In this document: in pieces, positions 25,221-33,287 of the stretch | Position numbering within the stretch: position 1 is the stretch's first letter | Layout: every line of letters begins with the position of its first letter | NCBI RefSeq assembly: GCF_001989615.1 | Contig: NZ_CP019067.1 | Location: 682,001 to 746,000, forward strand | DNA length: 64,000 bases | Direction: 5' to 3' | Source of the DNA: Halorientalis sp. IM1011 | GTDB taxonomy: Archaea; Halobacteriota; Halobacteria; Halobacteriales; Haloarculaceae | Notes under the pieces: generated by a model | What the model saw: only the letters and a program-made list of their open reading frames with translations | Databases searched by the model: none | What the model was told of the DNA's origin: nothing | Program-made: the position numbers and the translations under genes

Positions 25221-26189
25221 TCACATGTAGCCGAGGTCGCGCAGGCGCTCCATCAGGTCCTCCTTGTCCTGGGCGCGGCCGGCGCGCTCGGTCGTGTTCT
25301 CCATGTCCTGCAGCCAGGCAGGCTCCTCGGCGGATTTGTCGGTGCTCACTTCGCTACCCAGCGAGCGGAAGCCGGCGAAGTACTTCGGGCTCACGGGCAG
25401 GTCGTCCTTGGTGAGGTCGCCGGGGATGTCGTCCTGACCCTGCGGGACGTAGCCGTCGTCGGGGTACTCGTCGACGGTGTCCGGGACGACGAAGTGCCAG
25501 TAGGCGTTCCACACGTCGGGTTCGGCGAACTGCAGGATCGTCTGGATCCGGTCGTGGGGCGGGTAGATGTCCGGGTCGTGACGCGCCGAGAAGAACGTCT
25601 CGTCGGCGCGGGCTTCCTGTTCGTCCCAGCGGACGCCGGAGAGGATACCGTCCACGTCGTACTCCTCGATGGCGTCGTTGAGGGCGACGGTCTTGAGCAG
25701 GTGGTTGCCGACGTAGGTGTCGAGCAGGAACGGGAAGGTGTCCTCCTCGTACTCCAGAATGTTCCGGATGTGGTGCTGGTTGTGCTCGGAGAGTTCCTCG
25801 ACCGGGATGTCGTCACCGGGAGTCAGGCCGTTCTCCTCGACGTACTCGCCCACGTCCTCGTTGCGGGCGTAGATGAGTTCCAGATCCCACTCGTCGGCCC
25901 ACTTCTCGACGAAGTCGAACAGCTCGTCGAAGTGCTGGTAGTGGTCGATGAACACCGCCGGGGGCACCTCCAGGTCGTACTTCTCGGCGACTTCCTTGAT
26001 GAAGTAGAGGGTCAGCGTCGAGTCCTTCCCACCGGTCCACATCACGACGGGGTTCTCGTACTGTTCGAGACCCTCGCGAGTGACCTCGATGGCCTTCTCG
26101 ATCTTGTCCTCGATGGTCGGGTAATCCGACGGATCTTCGCCTTCACCGTCCGTGTAATCGACGTCCAGGTAGTCGGGGAATTCCGCCAT
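25221..26189 (-). CDS. PP-loop ATP pyrophosphatase, PAPS reductase/CysD-like
   Basis: A 322-residue protein of the phosphoadenosine-phosphosulfate reductase/sulfate adenylyltransferase-subunit-2 superfamily. The PP-loop is WTGGKDSTL (51-59). The C-terminal ERAGRAQDKEDLMERLRDLGYM is like the end of CysD-type proteins. The Cys motif of true PAPS reductases is absent, so sulfate activation or a sulfur-transfer role is more likely than reduction. The ATG at 26189 (MAEFPDYLDVDYTDG) fits the homology with the paralogue downstream; the frame is open further upstream. An AT-rich box lies near 26220-26229. Confidence 0.8.
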   Translation of the reverse strand: MAEFPDYLDVDYTDGEGEDPSDYPTIEDKIEKAIEVTREGLEQYENPVVMWTGGKDSTLTLYFIKEVAEKYDLEVPPAVFIDHYQHFDELFDFVEKWADEWDLELIYARNEDVGEYVEENGLTPGDDIPVEELSEHNQHHIRNILEYEEDTFPFLLDTYVGNHLLKTVALNDAIEEYDVDGILSGVRWDEQEARADETFFSARHDPDIYPPHDRIQTILQFAEPDVWNAYWHFVVPDTVDEYPDDGYVPQGQDDIPGDLTKDDLPVSPKYFAGFRSLGSEVSTDKSAEEPAWLQDMENTTERAGRAQDKEDLMERLRDLGYM

Positions 26190-26329
26190 GGTGTAATGAG
26201 ATGTAATTAGCCCCCGGTAAGTGTTTTTCGGGATGCCAGCAGCATGGGGTGGAGTACCAAAACCGAACGGCCGGCAGGAAGCCACTCGCGGGCCCCTGAA
26301 TTTTAAAGGCGGCCGCCGTAGGCCGAGGC

Positions 26330-26575
26330 ATGAGTGAGTTGCAAGCGGAGTTGCGAGCGGCGTTCGAGGACGAAGGATACGACGTGGACGACGTGACGGT
26401 CAACCGCGATCAGGTACGGATCGTTCTGCTGACCGAGGGGGAAAGCGCGAACGATCTCGAAGCGATCGCCTACGGCGTCGTCGACGAGGACGACGTGCTC
26501 ACGATGAACGTGACGACCGAACAGGTCGACGGGCAGGGACTGAGTACGGTCGTGTCGTTCCGCCACCGGAACTGA
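26330..26575 (+). CDS. Small conserved-looking haloarchaeal protein
   Basis: An 81-residue acidic protein, MSELQAELRAAFEDEGYDVDDVTVNRDQVRIVLL at the start. It has an alpha-beta-beta pattern of the kind seen in small stand-alone regulatory or ligand-binding domains, and no Cys or signal peptide. Family unknown. It is divergent from the PP-loop gene; the starts are about 140 bases apart. The short length, ATG start and halophile-type codon bias make it a credible gene. Confidence 0.6.
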   Translation: MSELQAELRAAFEDEGYDVDDVTVNRDQVRIVLLTEGESANDLEAIAYGVVDEDDVLTMNVTTEQVDGQGLSTVVSFRHRN

Positions 26576-26700
26576 GCGGCCGCGGATCGCGGCGGCCACC
26601 CGCGACCACCGACGGATCCGGGCGTGACAGGAACCGCCGGACAGTGTTCACGTTTCGAGAGAATAGCAGGTATTTTACGATAGTTCGTTGACGTGTACGC

Positions 26701-27819
26701 ATGCGACGATCGTCGCTGCTACTGGTAGTTGCAGGATTGGTACTGTTGGCAGGCTGTTCCGGGCTCACTGGCACCGAGACACCGGTGAATACGGGGGAAA
26801 CGGAAAGCGGTGCCGCCGCTGTCGACGTGTCGACGACGCTCGACGACGAGGCCGTCGCCGGGGTCGGCTACGCCGTCACGGTGGAAGCGGTAAACGAGGG
26901 TGACGCGGCCGGGAACCACACGGTCGATCTCAGCGTCGACGGAGAACAGACCGTCTCGAAGACGGTCCGCGTGGACGCGAACGCCCAGCGGAGTGTCACC
27001 CTTCGTCACGTCTTCGAGGAACCCGGCGAGTACACGGTCGAAGTCGCCGGCGAGTCGACGACGGTGACGGCCATCGAGAATCCGCTACCGCCCGCTCGCG
27101 AGCGGATGCAAAACGTCGATACCATCGTGACGGAGGAACGCCAGTCGATGAACCTCACACTCCAGGGTCAGCAGAGCGGTCGGATGACCATGCGAGGTGA
27201 GGGGACCGGGAGGTACGACATGGTTCGCAATCGGTCCTACACCAGCATGGAGAACGACATCGAGTTCGGCGGGTTCAGTTTCGCCCAGCAGGTCGACACG
27301 TGGTACGCGAACGGGACCGAGTACGAGCGGAGCAAGAACGAAAACGAGATCGAGTACGAGTACGAGACCGAAGAGACGACGTTCGACGACGTGGCACCGG
27401 ACTTCGACATCCCGCTCGAGATGACCAATCAGTCGCGGGCGAGAGTCACCGACGACACCGTGATCGTCAGCGGGAACCTCGACAGTCTCCTGGGACTTGC
27501 AAGCATCTTCGGCAACGCCAGTGACGGGCCGGGCGAGAACGCACTCGAGAAGTTCGAGTCGATGCGCGTCGAGATCGGCGTCGACAGGGAGACAGAGCGG
27601 ATCTCCTACGTCGAATTGGACGTACAGGTGAACGGACTCGAGGTCACCGGCTCCACCGGCAGCGGGAACGTCACGATGCACACCGAATTCGTCGAGTTCG
27701 ATACACAGGTCGACACGGCAATCCCACAGAGCGTCCGCGAGAATACCGTCGGGGGCGGAGAGACGCCCGACACCAGTACAGGGCAGGCGAGTTCGACGAC
27801 CGCATCGCTGGCGGACTGA
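26701..27819 (+). CDS. Secreted lipoprotein with N-terminal CARDB-like domain
   Basis: A 372-residue protein with signal peptide MRRSSLLLVVAGLVLLAGC (lipobox Cys19) and a Thr/Gly-rich spacer. A CARDB-like beta domain (about 40-130) follows, with GYAVTVEAVNEGDAAGNHTVDLSVDGEQTVSKTVRVD. The larger domain after it (135-330) has a strand pattern reminiscent of outer-surface lipoprotein carriers (LolA/LppX type), with MTMRGEGTGRYDMVRNRSY. The C-terminus is Thr/Ser-rich. It is probably anchored to the outside of the membrane. No ligand can be named. Confidence 0.8.
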   Translation: MRRSSLLLVVAGLVLLAGCSGLTGTETPVNTGETESGAAAVDVSTTLDDEAVAGVGYAVTVEAVNEGDAAGNHTVDLSVDGEQTVSKTVRVDANAQRSVTLRHVFEEPGEYTVEVAGESTTVTAIENPLPPARERMQNVDTIVTEERQSMNLTLQGQQSGRMTMRGEGTGRYDMVRNRSYTSMENDIEFGGFSFAQQVDTWYANGTEYERSKNENEIEYEYETEETTFDDVAPDFDIPLEMTNQSRARVTDDTVIVSGNLDSLLGLASIFGNASDGPGENALEKFESMRVEIGVDRETERISYVELDVQVNGLEVTGSTGSGNVTMHTEFVEFDTQVDTAIPQSVRENTVGGGETPDTSTGQASSTTASLAD

Positions 27820-27852
27820 GTTCACGAAGAAATCCCAGCATCGAACGCGGCG

Positions 27853-28003
27853 TCAGCTACTGAACGTGTTGTCCCGCCAGGTGACGCCGGTTGCCCCGTC
27901 GTCCGATGTGGGCTCTTCGACGCCGGTGACGGATGCGGGCCGGTCGCACCGTCGACGATGCATGTCGCGTGGCGTTCGCCGTCGATCGGCGGGACGTAGT
28001 TCG
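27853..28003 (-). pseudogene. Frameshifted 3' fragment of a homologue of the 35.1-35.7 kb gene
   Basis: On the minus strand this stretch encodes RPASVTGVEEPTSDDGATGVTWRDNTFSS and stop, which aligns with the C-terminus of the intact gene at 35086-35679 (RPASVNVVEEPKEDEGANGVNWRDNKFIS). Just upstream another frame reads GERHATCIVDG, matching GELHATRIVDG, so one base is missing near 27940. By hand about four of five bases match over the first 87. Only the last 45 or so codons remain, with no start. It marks the left edge of the polysaccharide locus. Confidence 0.75.
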
Positions 28004-28093
28004 GCCGCGGAGAGGGGCGTTCCGTCCGGAAGGCGTTTCGTTCCGGGCCGGTAAAAGGCCAATAACTACCCCTCAGTCCTACGGATTTCGCTC

Positions 28094-29605
28094 GTGGCAC
28101 CGAGGCCGTCGACACTCCTGCGTCGAGCGCGTCGCCTGCTCAGCCCGGGGGATACCCTGCGCGACCGGACCGTCACCGGTGGTGTGTGGATGACGCTCGT
28201 GACCGGAATCGACCGTGTCGCCCAGCTGGGGCTGTTGATCGTCCTCGCTCGTTTCCTCTCGCCGCACTCGTTCGGACTCATCGGTCTCGGGCTGCTCTCG
28301 CTCGCCGTCCTCCAGAAGGGACTGCGGTTTGGGGTCGACGCCGCGCTCATTCAGCACGAGTCAGACGACATCGACGAGTACCTCGACACGGCGTTGTGGC
28401 TGGGACTGGCACGGGGGACGCTGATCGCGGGGGCGGCGTACCTGCTCGCGCCGGTCGCCGCGACGGCCTTCGATAGCGGCGGGTTAACCGACGTGATCCG
28501 TATACTGGCGCTTTCGCCCTTGTTGACCGGGATGGCGAACCCAGGCGCGGTATACTTTCGGAAGGACCTCGCGTTCGACAAGCAGTTCGTCTACCGCTCC
28601 AGCGGAACCGCCGCGTACGTCTGTGTCGCCCTGGGGGCTGTCCTCGTCGCGGCCAACGTCTGGGCGCTGGTGGCCGGAATCGTGGCCCGGTCGGCGGCAC
28701 GGAGCGTCGTCTCCTATGTGATCCACCCGTATCGTCCGGGATTCGGGTTCGACGGTGCGGCCGCGCGGGAACTGCTGGAATTCGGCAAGTGGATCTTCGG
28801 CTCCGGGCTCGTCTTGCTCGTGCTCAACTGGGGCGACGACGCCGTCGTCGGCTTGCTACTGGGCGCGTCGAGCGTCGGGCTGTACCAGCTCGCCTTCCGC
28901 CTCTCGAACGCTCCGGCGACCGAAGTGAGCCAGGTGGTTTCGACTGTGACCTTCCCCGCGTTCTCCAAGCTCCAAGACGATCCCGACCGGCTCCGCGAGA
29001 CGTACCTCCGCACTCTTCGCGTCCTCGCGTACGTCTCCCTGCCAGTCGCTGTCGGCATCGCTGCCGTCGCCGATGCGTTCGTCAGGGCCTTCTTCGGCCC
29101 GGAGTGGTTTCCGATGATCGACGCCCTGCGCGTGCTGGCAGTCTGGGGCGCGATGCGATCGATCGTCGCCACCATCGGTCCGCTGTTTCGCGCCATCGGC
29201 CGTCCGGCGTACAACACCGCCCTCCAGTCGCTCCGGATGATCGTCTTCCTCGCTGTCCTCCTCCCGGCGACGGCAGCCTGGGGGATCACGGGAACCGCCG
29301 TCGCACTCGTCGTCAGCGCGGCCGTCGAGAACCCGGTCGCGGTGGTCGTGGTCGGACGGACCCTCGACGCCCGGCTCTCCCGGTTTCCCCGTTCGCTCGC
29401 GGTCCCACTGGGGGCGAGTCTGTCCATGGGCGCAGTCGTGGTCGCCGTCGACCGGATCGGCGTGGTCCCCTCGGGTCCTACCGGGGTCGCCGTCCTCGTG
29501 ACGATCGGCGTCGCCTGGTACGCCAGCGTGCTCGGTGCCGTGTACCGCACGAGCGGACTGGACGTGCTGGAGGACGTCGCCCAGGTCCGTGCGGGCCTGG
29601 AGTGA
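28094..29605 (+). CDS. Polysaccharide/oligosaccharide flippase, Wzx-like
   Basis: A 503-residue integral membrane protein of the MOP (multidrug/oligosaccharidyl-lipid/polysaccharide) superfamily, with about 12-14 hydrophobic segments. Typical features are RTVTGGVWMTLVTGIDRVAQLGLLIVLARFLSP at the start, the region DDAVVGLLLGASSVGLYQLAFRL, and LVSTVTFPAFSKLQDDPDRLRETYLRTLRV-like sequence in the middle. It would flip lipid-linked glycans across the membrane. The start is a GTG at 28094. It is the first gene of the polysaccharide locus and faces a glycosyltransferase gene tail to tail. Confidence 0.88.
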   Translation: MAPRPSTLLRRARRLLSPGDTLRDRTVTGGVWMTLVTGIDRVAQLGLLIVLARFLSPHSFGLIGLGLLSLAVLQKGLRFGVDAALIQHESDDIDEYLDTALWLGLARGTLIAGAAYLLAPVAATAFDSGGLTDVIRILALSPLLTGMANPGAVYFRKDLAFDKQFVYRSSGTAAYVCVALGAVLVAANVWALVAGIVARSAARSVVSYVIHPYRPGFGFDGAAARELLEFGKWIFGSGLVLLVLNWGDDAVVGLLLGASSVGLYQLAFRLSNAPATEVSQVVSTVTFPAFSKLQDDPDRLRETYLRTLRVLAYVSLPVAVGIAAVADAFVRAFFGPEWFPMIDALRVLAVWGAMRSIVATIGPLFRAIGRPAYNTALQSLRMIVFLAVLLPATAAWGITGTAVALVVSAAVENPVAVVVVGRTLDARLSRFPRSLAVPLGASLSMGAVVVAVDRIGVVPSGPTGVAVLVTIGVAWYASVLGAVYRTSGLDVLEDVAQVRAGLE

Positions 29606-29637
29606 CTCCGGCGGCCGGGACACCGGCGCGGGTCGAC

Positions 29638-30618
29638 CTACGTCGGCCGGGCCCGGACGGTCGATACGTAGTGTGAAACGCGCTCGAACAGTCGTCGACA
29701 CACTCGCGCAGGCTCGTAGGTGTAGCGCCCACCGACGGCGACGAGAAGATACAGGTAGGTCGCGGCGGCCGTCGGGTCGTACCGGAGCGCCCGCAGGAGG
29801 TACCGGACGCCGTCGAAGTACCGCTGACTCCGGAGAGCGGCGAGGCCGACGTACCGGTTCAGCGTCGCGAGGAACGTCCGCTCGTAGCCGGGGTCGACCG
29901 CTGCGATCCGGTCGCGGTGCTTCTGAACCAGTAGCGGGTAAGCCACGTCGCGGCGAGCTTCGTAGTCGTCCGATATCTGCCGGTCGTCGTGATACCGCCG
30001 GACCGTCAGTGGCTCCGGGATCGAGACGTAGTCGTAGTCGGCCGCGACGGAGAAGTACCACTCCCGGTCCTGCCAGCAGGGGAACCGCTCGTCCGTGAGT
30101 CCGGCGCTGTCGAACACGTCCGCCCGGGCCATGACGGCCGAAAAGGTCCCGAAGGTCGCACCACGGACGAGCTGTTCGAGGAAGTCGCCGTCCGTGACGG
30201 GACTGGTCGTCGCCGTCGTCGTCCCGTTCTCGTCGACGTACACCAGCCCGGTGAACGCGACGCCGACGGCCTCGTCCGCACCGCGGAGCGCCGAGACCTG
30301 TCGCGCCAGCTTGCCGGGCCGCCAGTAGTCGTCGTCGTCGAGGAACGCGACGAACTCACCGCGAGCCGCCTCGATCCCCGTATTTCTGGCGGCGTTCGCG
30401 CCGCGGTTCTCCTCGTGGCGCAGCACGCGGAGATCGGTGTCGGCCGGCGGGGTGACCTCGGCCAGCGCCTGCTCCGCCGGCAACTCCGAGGCATCGTCGA
30501 CGACGAGTAGCTCGACGTTCCCGTACGTCTGCCTAAAGACGCTCTCGACCGCCTCGACGAGCATGGCCGAGCGCTCGTAGGTCGGCACCACGACGCTCAC
30601 CAGTGGGACATCACACAT
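29638..30618 (-). CDS. GT2 family glycosyltransferase
   Basis: A 326-residue GT-A fold transferase: VSVVVPTYERSAMLVEAVESVFRQTY at the start, LLVVDDASE, GANAARNTGIEAARGEFVAFLDDDDYW with the metal-binding DDD, and a C-terminal helical part. It adds a sugar from a nucleotide-sugar donor, probably on a lipid-linked intermediate at the cytoplasmic face. The ATG at 30618 (MCDVPLVSVVVPTYE) is preferred to a GTG five codons upstream. It precedes nothing on its strand except the tail-to-tail flippase, and follows the hydrolase gene. Confidence 0.88.
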   Translation of the reverse strand: MCDVPLVSVVVPTYERSAMLVEAVESVFRQTYGNVELLVVDDASELPAEQALAEVTPPADTDLRVLRHEENRGANAARNTGIEAARGEFVAFLDDDDYWRPGKLARQVSALRGADEAVGVAFTGLVYVDENGTTTATTSPVTDGDFLEQLVRGATFGTFSAVMARADVFDSAGLTDERFPCWQDREWYFSVAADYDYVSIPEPLTVRRYHDDRQISDDYEARRDVAYPLLVQKHRDRIAAVDPGYERTFLATLNRYVGLAALRSQRYFDGVRYLLRALRYDPTAAATYLYLLVAVGGRYTYEPARVCRRLFERVSHYVSTVRARPT

Positions 30619-30738
30619 ATTTTCTGCATCCACGTTCGGTGAAATATTCAGTTAGTTATCTGCTTCTTTCGGCGTGTTTCGGGCCGTATACCGTCGGCGA
30701 ACGAGTCGGCTACCGCTCGCCCGTTCGCTCCGGGCCCC

Positions 30739-31857
30739 TCAGAACGCCCCCTGGAACTCCTCGTCGGTCAGTCGACGGGCGTGGTCGGGGTGAGCTGGCA
30801 GGACCTGATCCGCGACCACCGCTTTCCGGTAGGCCTCGTACACGTCGTACGTCTCGCCGTCGTGGGTCCAGGTGTGGGTCCCCCGCTCACCGTCGAACAC
30901 GCCCCAGTCGGTCTCGTCCTCGACGTTGAACCAGCAGGCCATCCGCACGTCGCGGGTCCGGAAGTACTCGAAAACACGTTCGATCCACTCCGCCTTCCGA
31001 TCGGGGTGGTACTCGTCTTCGATGCGCGAGGAACAGCCGTACTCGGAGATGGCGATGGGCTTGTCGGCGATCGACCGAAGCGCGTCGATCACCCCGTCGT
31101 AGAGGGTAGCGGGATCGTTCCAGCCGCCCCACTGATACCGGTTGTACCCGTGAAATGCCAGCCAGTCGACCGCGTCGTCACCCGGGTAGTGCGCCGAGAG
31201 GGGGTTATCGTCGCGGCTGACCATGTTCGGGGCCCAGATCCACTGGACGTGGTGGCTCTCGACCTCGTCACTGGTGAGTCGGTCCTGGAGGGAGTCCCAC
31301 ATCGCGACGAAGTCCGACGGCGTCGTGTCGCCAGTGGCCGCCCCCCAGGGGACCCAGTCACCGTTCATCTCCGGGGCGAGGTTGATGTAGAGTCGTCTGT
31401 CGTTCCCGTGCCGGTCACCGCCGGTGAGCCAATCCGTCAGCTCGGTCCGCCAGACGGCGAGACGATCGTCGTAGTCCCCCGCGGTGATCGCGGATGCCAC
31501 GTCGGCGTCAGTCTCCTCAGCCGTCGAGAAAAACGGCTGCAGTGTTACCTGCGGCACGATTCCGAAGCCCCACAGTTGCGTGAGTCGATCGTGGAACGTC
31601 TCGATCCGGTCGGGCGACCAGCCGAGGTTGGCGTAGACGACCACGGTTGCCGGCGGCGCGTCCAGCCACGCGGCGAGCGTCTCCATCCGATCGCGGTCGG
31701 TCGCGGCCGGCGATATGCCGTGGAGTACCTGCCCGTCGCGGGTCGGCGCGGACCGTGACCGGCCAGAGGAATGGTTCAGCCGTTGGTACAGTCCCCAGCT
31801 GCCGACCGTCACCCCGAGACCCGAACCGAGAGCCATCAGCGCGCGTCGCCGGTTCAT
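30739..31857 (-). CDS. Secreted GH26-like glycoside hydrolase
   Basis: A 372-residue protein with a twin-arginine-type N-terminus (MNRRRALMALGSGLGVTVG) that probably directs export. The rest has a TIM-barrel pattern of GH26-type mannanases and related enzymes: YINLAPEMNGDWVPWG with the acid/base Glu163 next to Asn, HVQWIWAPN, HGYNRYQWGGW, and the nucleophile candidate Glu272 in IAISEYGCSS. Both Glu residues needed for a retaining mechanism are present. It would trim or turn over a cell-surface or environmental polysaccharide; in this locus, the product of the synthase is the natural candidate. Confidence 0.8.
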   Translation of the reverse strand: MNRRRALMALGSGLGVTVGSWGLYQRLNHSSGRSRSAPTRDGQVLHGISPAATDRDRMETLAAWLDAPPATVVVYANLGWSPDRIETFHDRLTQLWGFGIVPQVTLQPFFSTAEETDADVASAITAGDYDDRLAVWRTELTDWLTGGDRHGNDRRLYINLAPEMNGDWVPWGAATGDTTPSDFVAMWDSLQDRLTSDEVESHHVQWIWAPNMVSRDDNPLSAHYPGDDAVDWLAFHGYNRYQWGGWNDPATLYDGVIDALRSIADKPIAISEYGCSSRIEDEYHPDRKAEWIERVFEYFRTRDVRMACWFNVEDETDWGVFDGERGTHTWTHDGETYDVYEAYRKAVVADQVLPAHPDHARRLTDEEFQGAF

Positions 31858-31927
31858 GGGTACCCGTCCGCCCAGGCTTCGGATTGTTATGACGTGTGTA
31901 CTGGCGGCGCTGTTTCAGCGCCGGGGC

Positions 31928-32659
31928 TCACCGTACCATCCCCCTCAGCCTGCCGAGTGTCTTGGCGACGCTCCCGCCGAATCGGGCGGCTGCGTGCGGA
32001 GGCGACAGCCCCGCGTAGTTCGTTGGATCGAGCGCGTACTGGACGATCCGCAGCCACTGTCGCCGCCGGCTGACGCCCCGACACTCCCAGTAGTACGGCG
32101 TCTGGGTCTCCAACCGGTACATCTTGTGCCAGTAGTCCGGGATCGAGTCCGCGTAGCTGTGGGCGACCACCAGATCGGGATCGTAGTAGATCGGGAACGA
32201 CTCTCGGACCCGATCGGCCAGTTCCTTTTCTTCGTGTCCCCAGCTGAACCCTTCGTTCCACGTCCCGACCGTGTCGAATACGTCTGCCCGCACGGCCATG
32301 TTGCAACCCCAAAATCGATCGACGTACCTGCTCTCCGGGCCGAAATCGTAGTGGCCCGTCAGGCGACGGGCAAAGACATCGTCGCGGGGATGGACGGTCC
32401 GCCCCGCGACCGCCGCCTCTCGGTCCAGGACCGACGCGGCGCGGGACAGATACCCCTCACAGGGACGTGAATCGTCGTCGAGGAACACGAGTTTGTCGGC
32501 GGAGGCCCGCCGAATCCCCGCGTTGCGCGCCGCCGTCACGGTCTGGTCGTCGCGGACGAGCAGCTCGAAGTCGGCTGACGCCGTCCGGTCGAGTCGCTGG
32601 ACGACCGGCAGCTCCGACGGCGGGGAGAGCGACGGGACGATTACGCTCAGTTCCGGCAT
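31928..32659 (-). CDS. GT2 family glycosyltransferase
   Basis: A 243-residue GT-A transferase with MPELSVIVPSLSPPSELPVV at the start, FELLVRDDQTVTAARNAGIRRASADKLVFLDDDSRPCEGYL with the DDD metal site, and a motif FSWGHEEKELADRVR that resembles the acceptor-side ED/EE region of GT2 enzymes. It lacks membrane spans. The ATG at 32659 is preferred over one ten codons earlier because MPELSVIVPSL matches the family start. It runs toward the hydrolase gene (70-base gap), so the two and the next transferase may form a unit. Confidence 0.86.
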   Translation of the reverse strand: MPELSVIVPSLSPPSELPVVQRLDRTASADFELLVRDDQTVTAARNAGIRRASADKLVFLDDDSRPCEGYLSRAASVLDREAAVAGRTVHPRDDVFARRLTGHYDFGPESRYVDRFWGCNMAVRADVFDTVGTWNEGFSWGHEEKELADRVRESFPIYYDPDLVVAHSYADSIPDYWHKMYRLETQTPYYWECRGVSRRRQWLRIVQYALDPTNYAGLSPPHAAARFGGSVAKTLGRLRGMVR

Positions 32660-32946
32660 CCGTTCACCCTCGTTCACGGACAGGACCAATTGTTACCCGC
32701 GTCGTACCCGTGTCTTTCGACGGCAGTAGGAGTACCCTGCAATCGAATTGGGGGTAGCTGGGACGAACCGTCTGCCCCGTGACCCGCCGATCCCCGTCAG
32801 ACTGTGCCAGATTTGCGACCGATCGCCTGGATCGGTGTGATGCCCGAGCGGGCACAGACCCTACGTGGTCGATACCCGTTAGAAGCTATCACCTTTAAAC
32901 CCAGTTTGACGCGAATAACTTTATTTTCATTCCATCCACCTCGTGT
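32660..32946. promoter_or_regulatory. Divergent intergenic region with tandem hairpins
   Basis: This 287-base gap lies between the leftward transferase and the rightward zinc-ribbon/synthase pair. It holds a 7-bp inverted repeat (32818-32824 with 32830-32836) and a 6-bp one (32841-32846 with 32849-32854), side by side. A clear TATA-like box, CTTTATTTT at 32919-32927, lies 20-28 bases before the ATG at 32947. The hairpins could be operator sites for the locus. Confidence 0.5.
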
Positions 32947-33285
32947 ATGGAACTTAGTGACGCTCGCCACGAAGAACGGCGAGTCGACACGACGGTCGCC
33001 GACGGTCCGGTTCAGACGACAGATGACCGTGTCGAAGCGCGCGAGCCGTTGTGGTGCCCAGGCTGTGAGACGGAACTGGTTCGATCGGAGACGGTCTACG
33101 AACACGAGTCCTGTGGCCACGTGGACCTTCAGCGAGCGTTCGAGTGCGACGAGGGGGTCCAATGTCCCGCCTGCGAGGGACCCGGCCAGTTGGAGTTCCT
33201 GCGTCGGGTCGCCTCGGTCCTCCGCTGTGACGACTGCGGGCAGTTGTTCGACGCACCGCCTCGTCCGGGTGGTCGGGGACAGTAA
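32947..33285 (+). CDS. Double zinc-ribbon protein ahead of the polysaccharide synthase
   Basis: A 112-residue protein. The first 33 residues are charged and without motif. Then come CPGC (37-40) with a distant Cys-Gly-His (ESCGHVDL) and a second pair, CPAC and CDDC, consistent with one or two zinc ribbons. No catalytic motif is seen. It ends two bases before the synthase ATG, so it is translated with it. A regulatory subunit or an RNA/DNA-binding control protein are equally possible. Confidence 0.7.
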   Translation: MELSDARHEERRVDTTVADGPVQTTDDRVEAREPLWCPGCETELVRSETVYEHESCGHVDLQRAFECDEGVQCPACEGPGQLEFLRRVASVLRCDDCGQLFDAPPRPGGRGQ

Positions 33286-33287
33286 CG

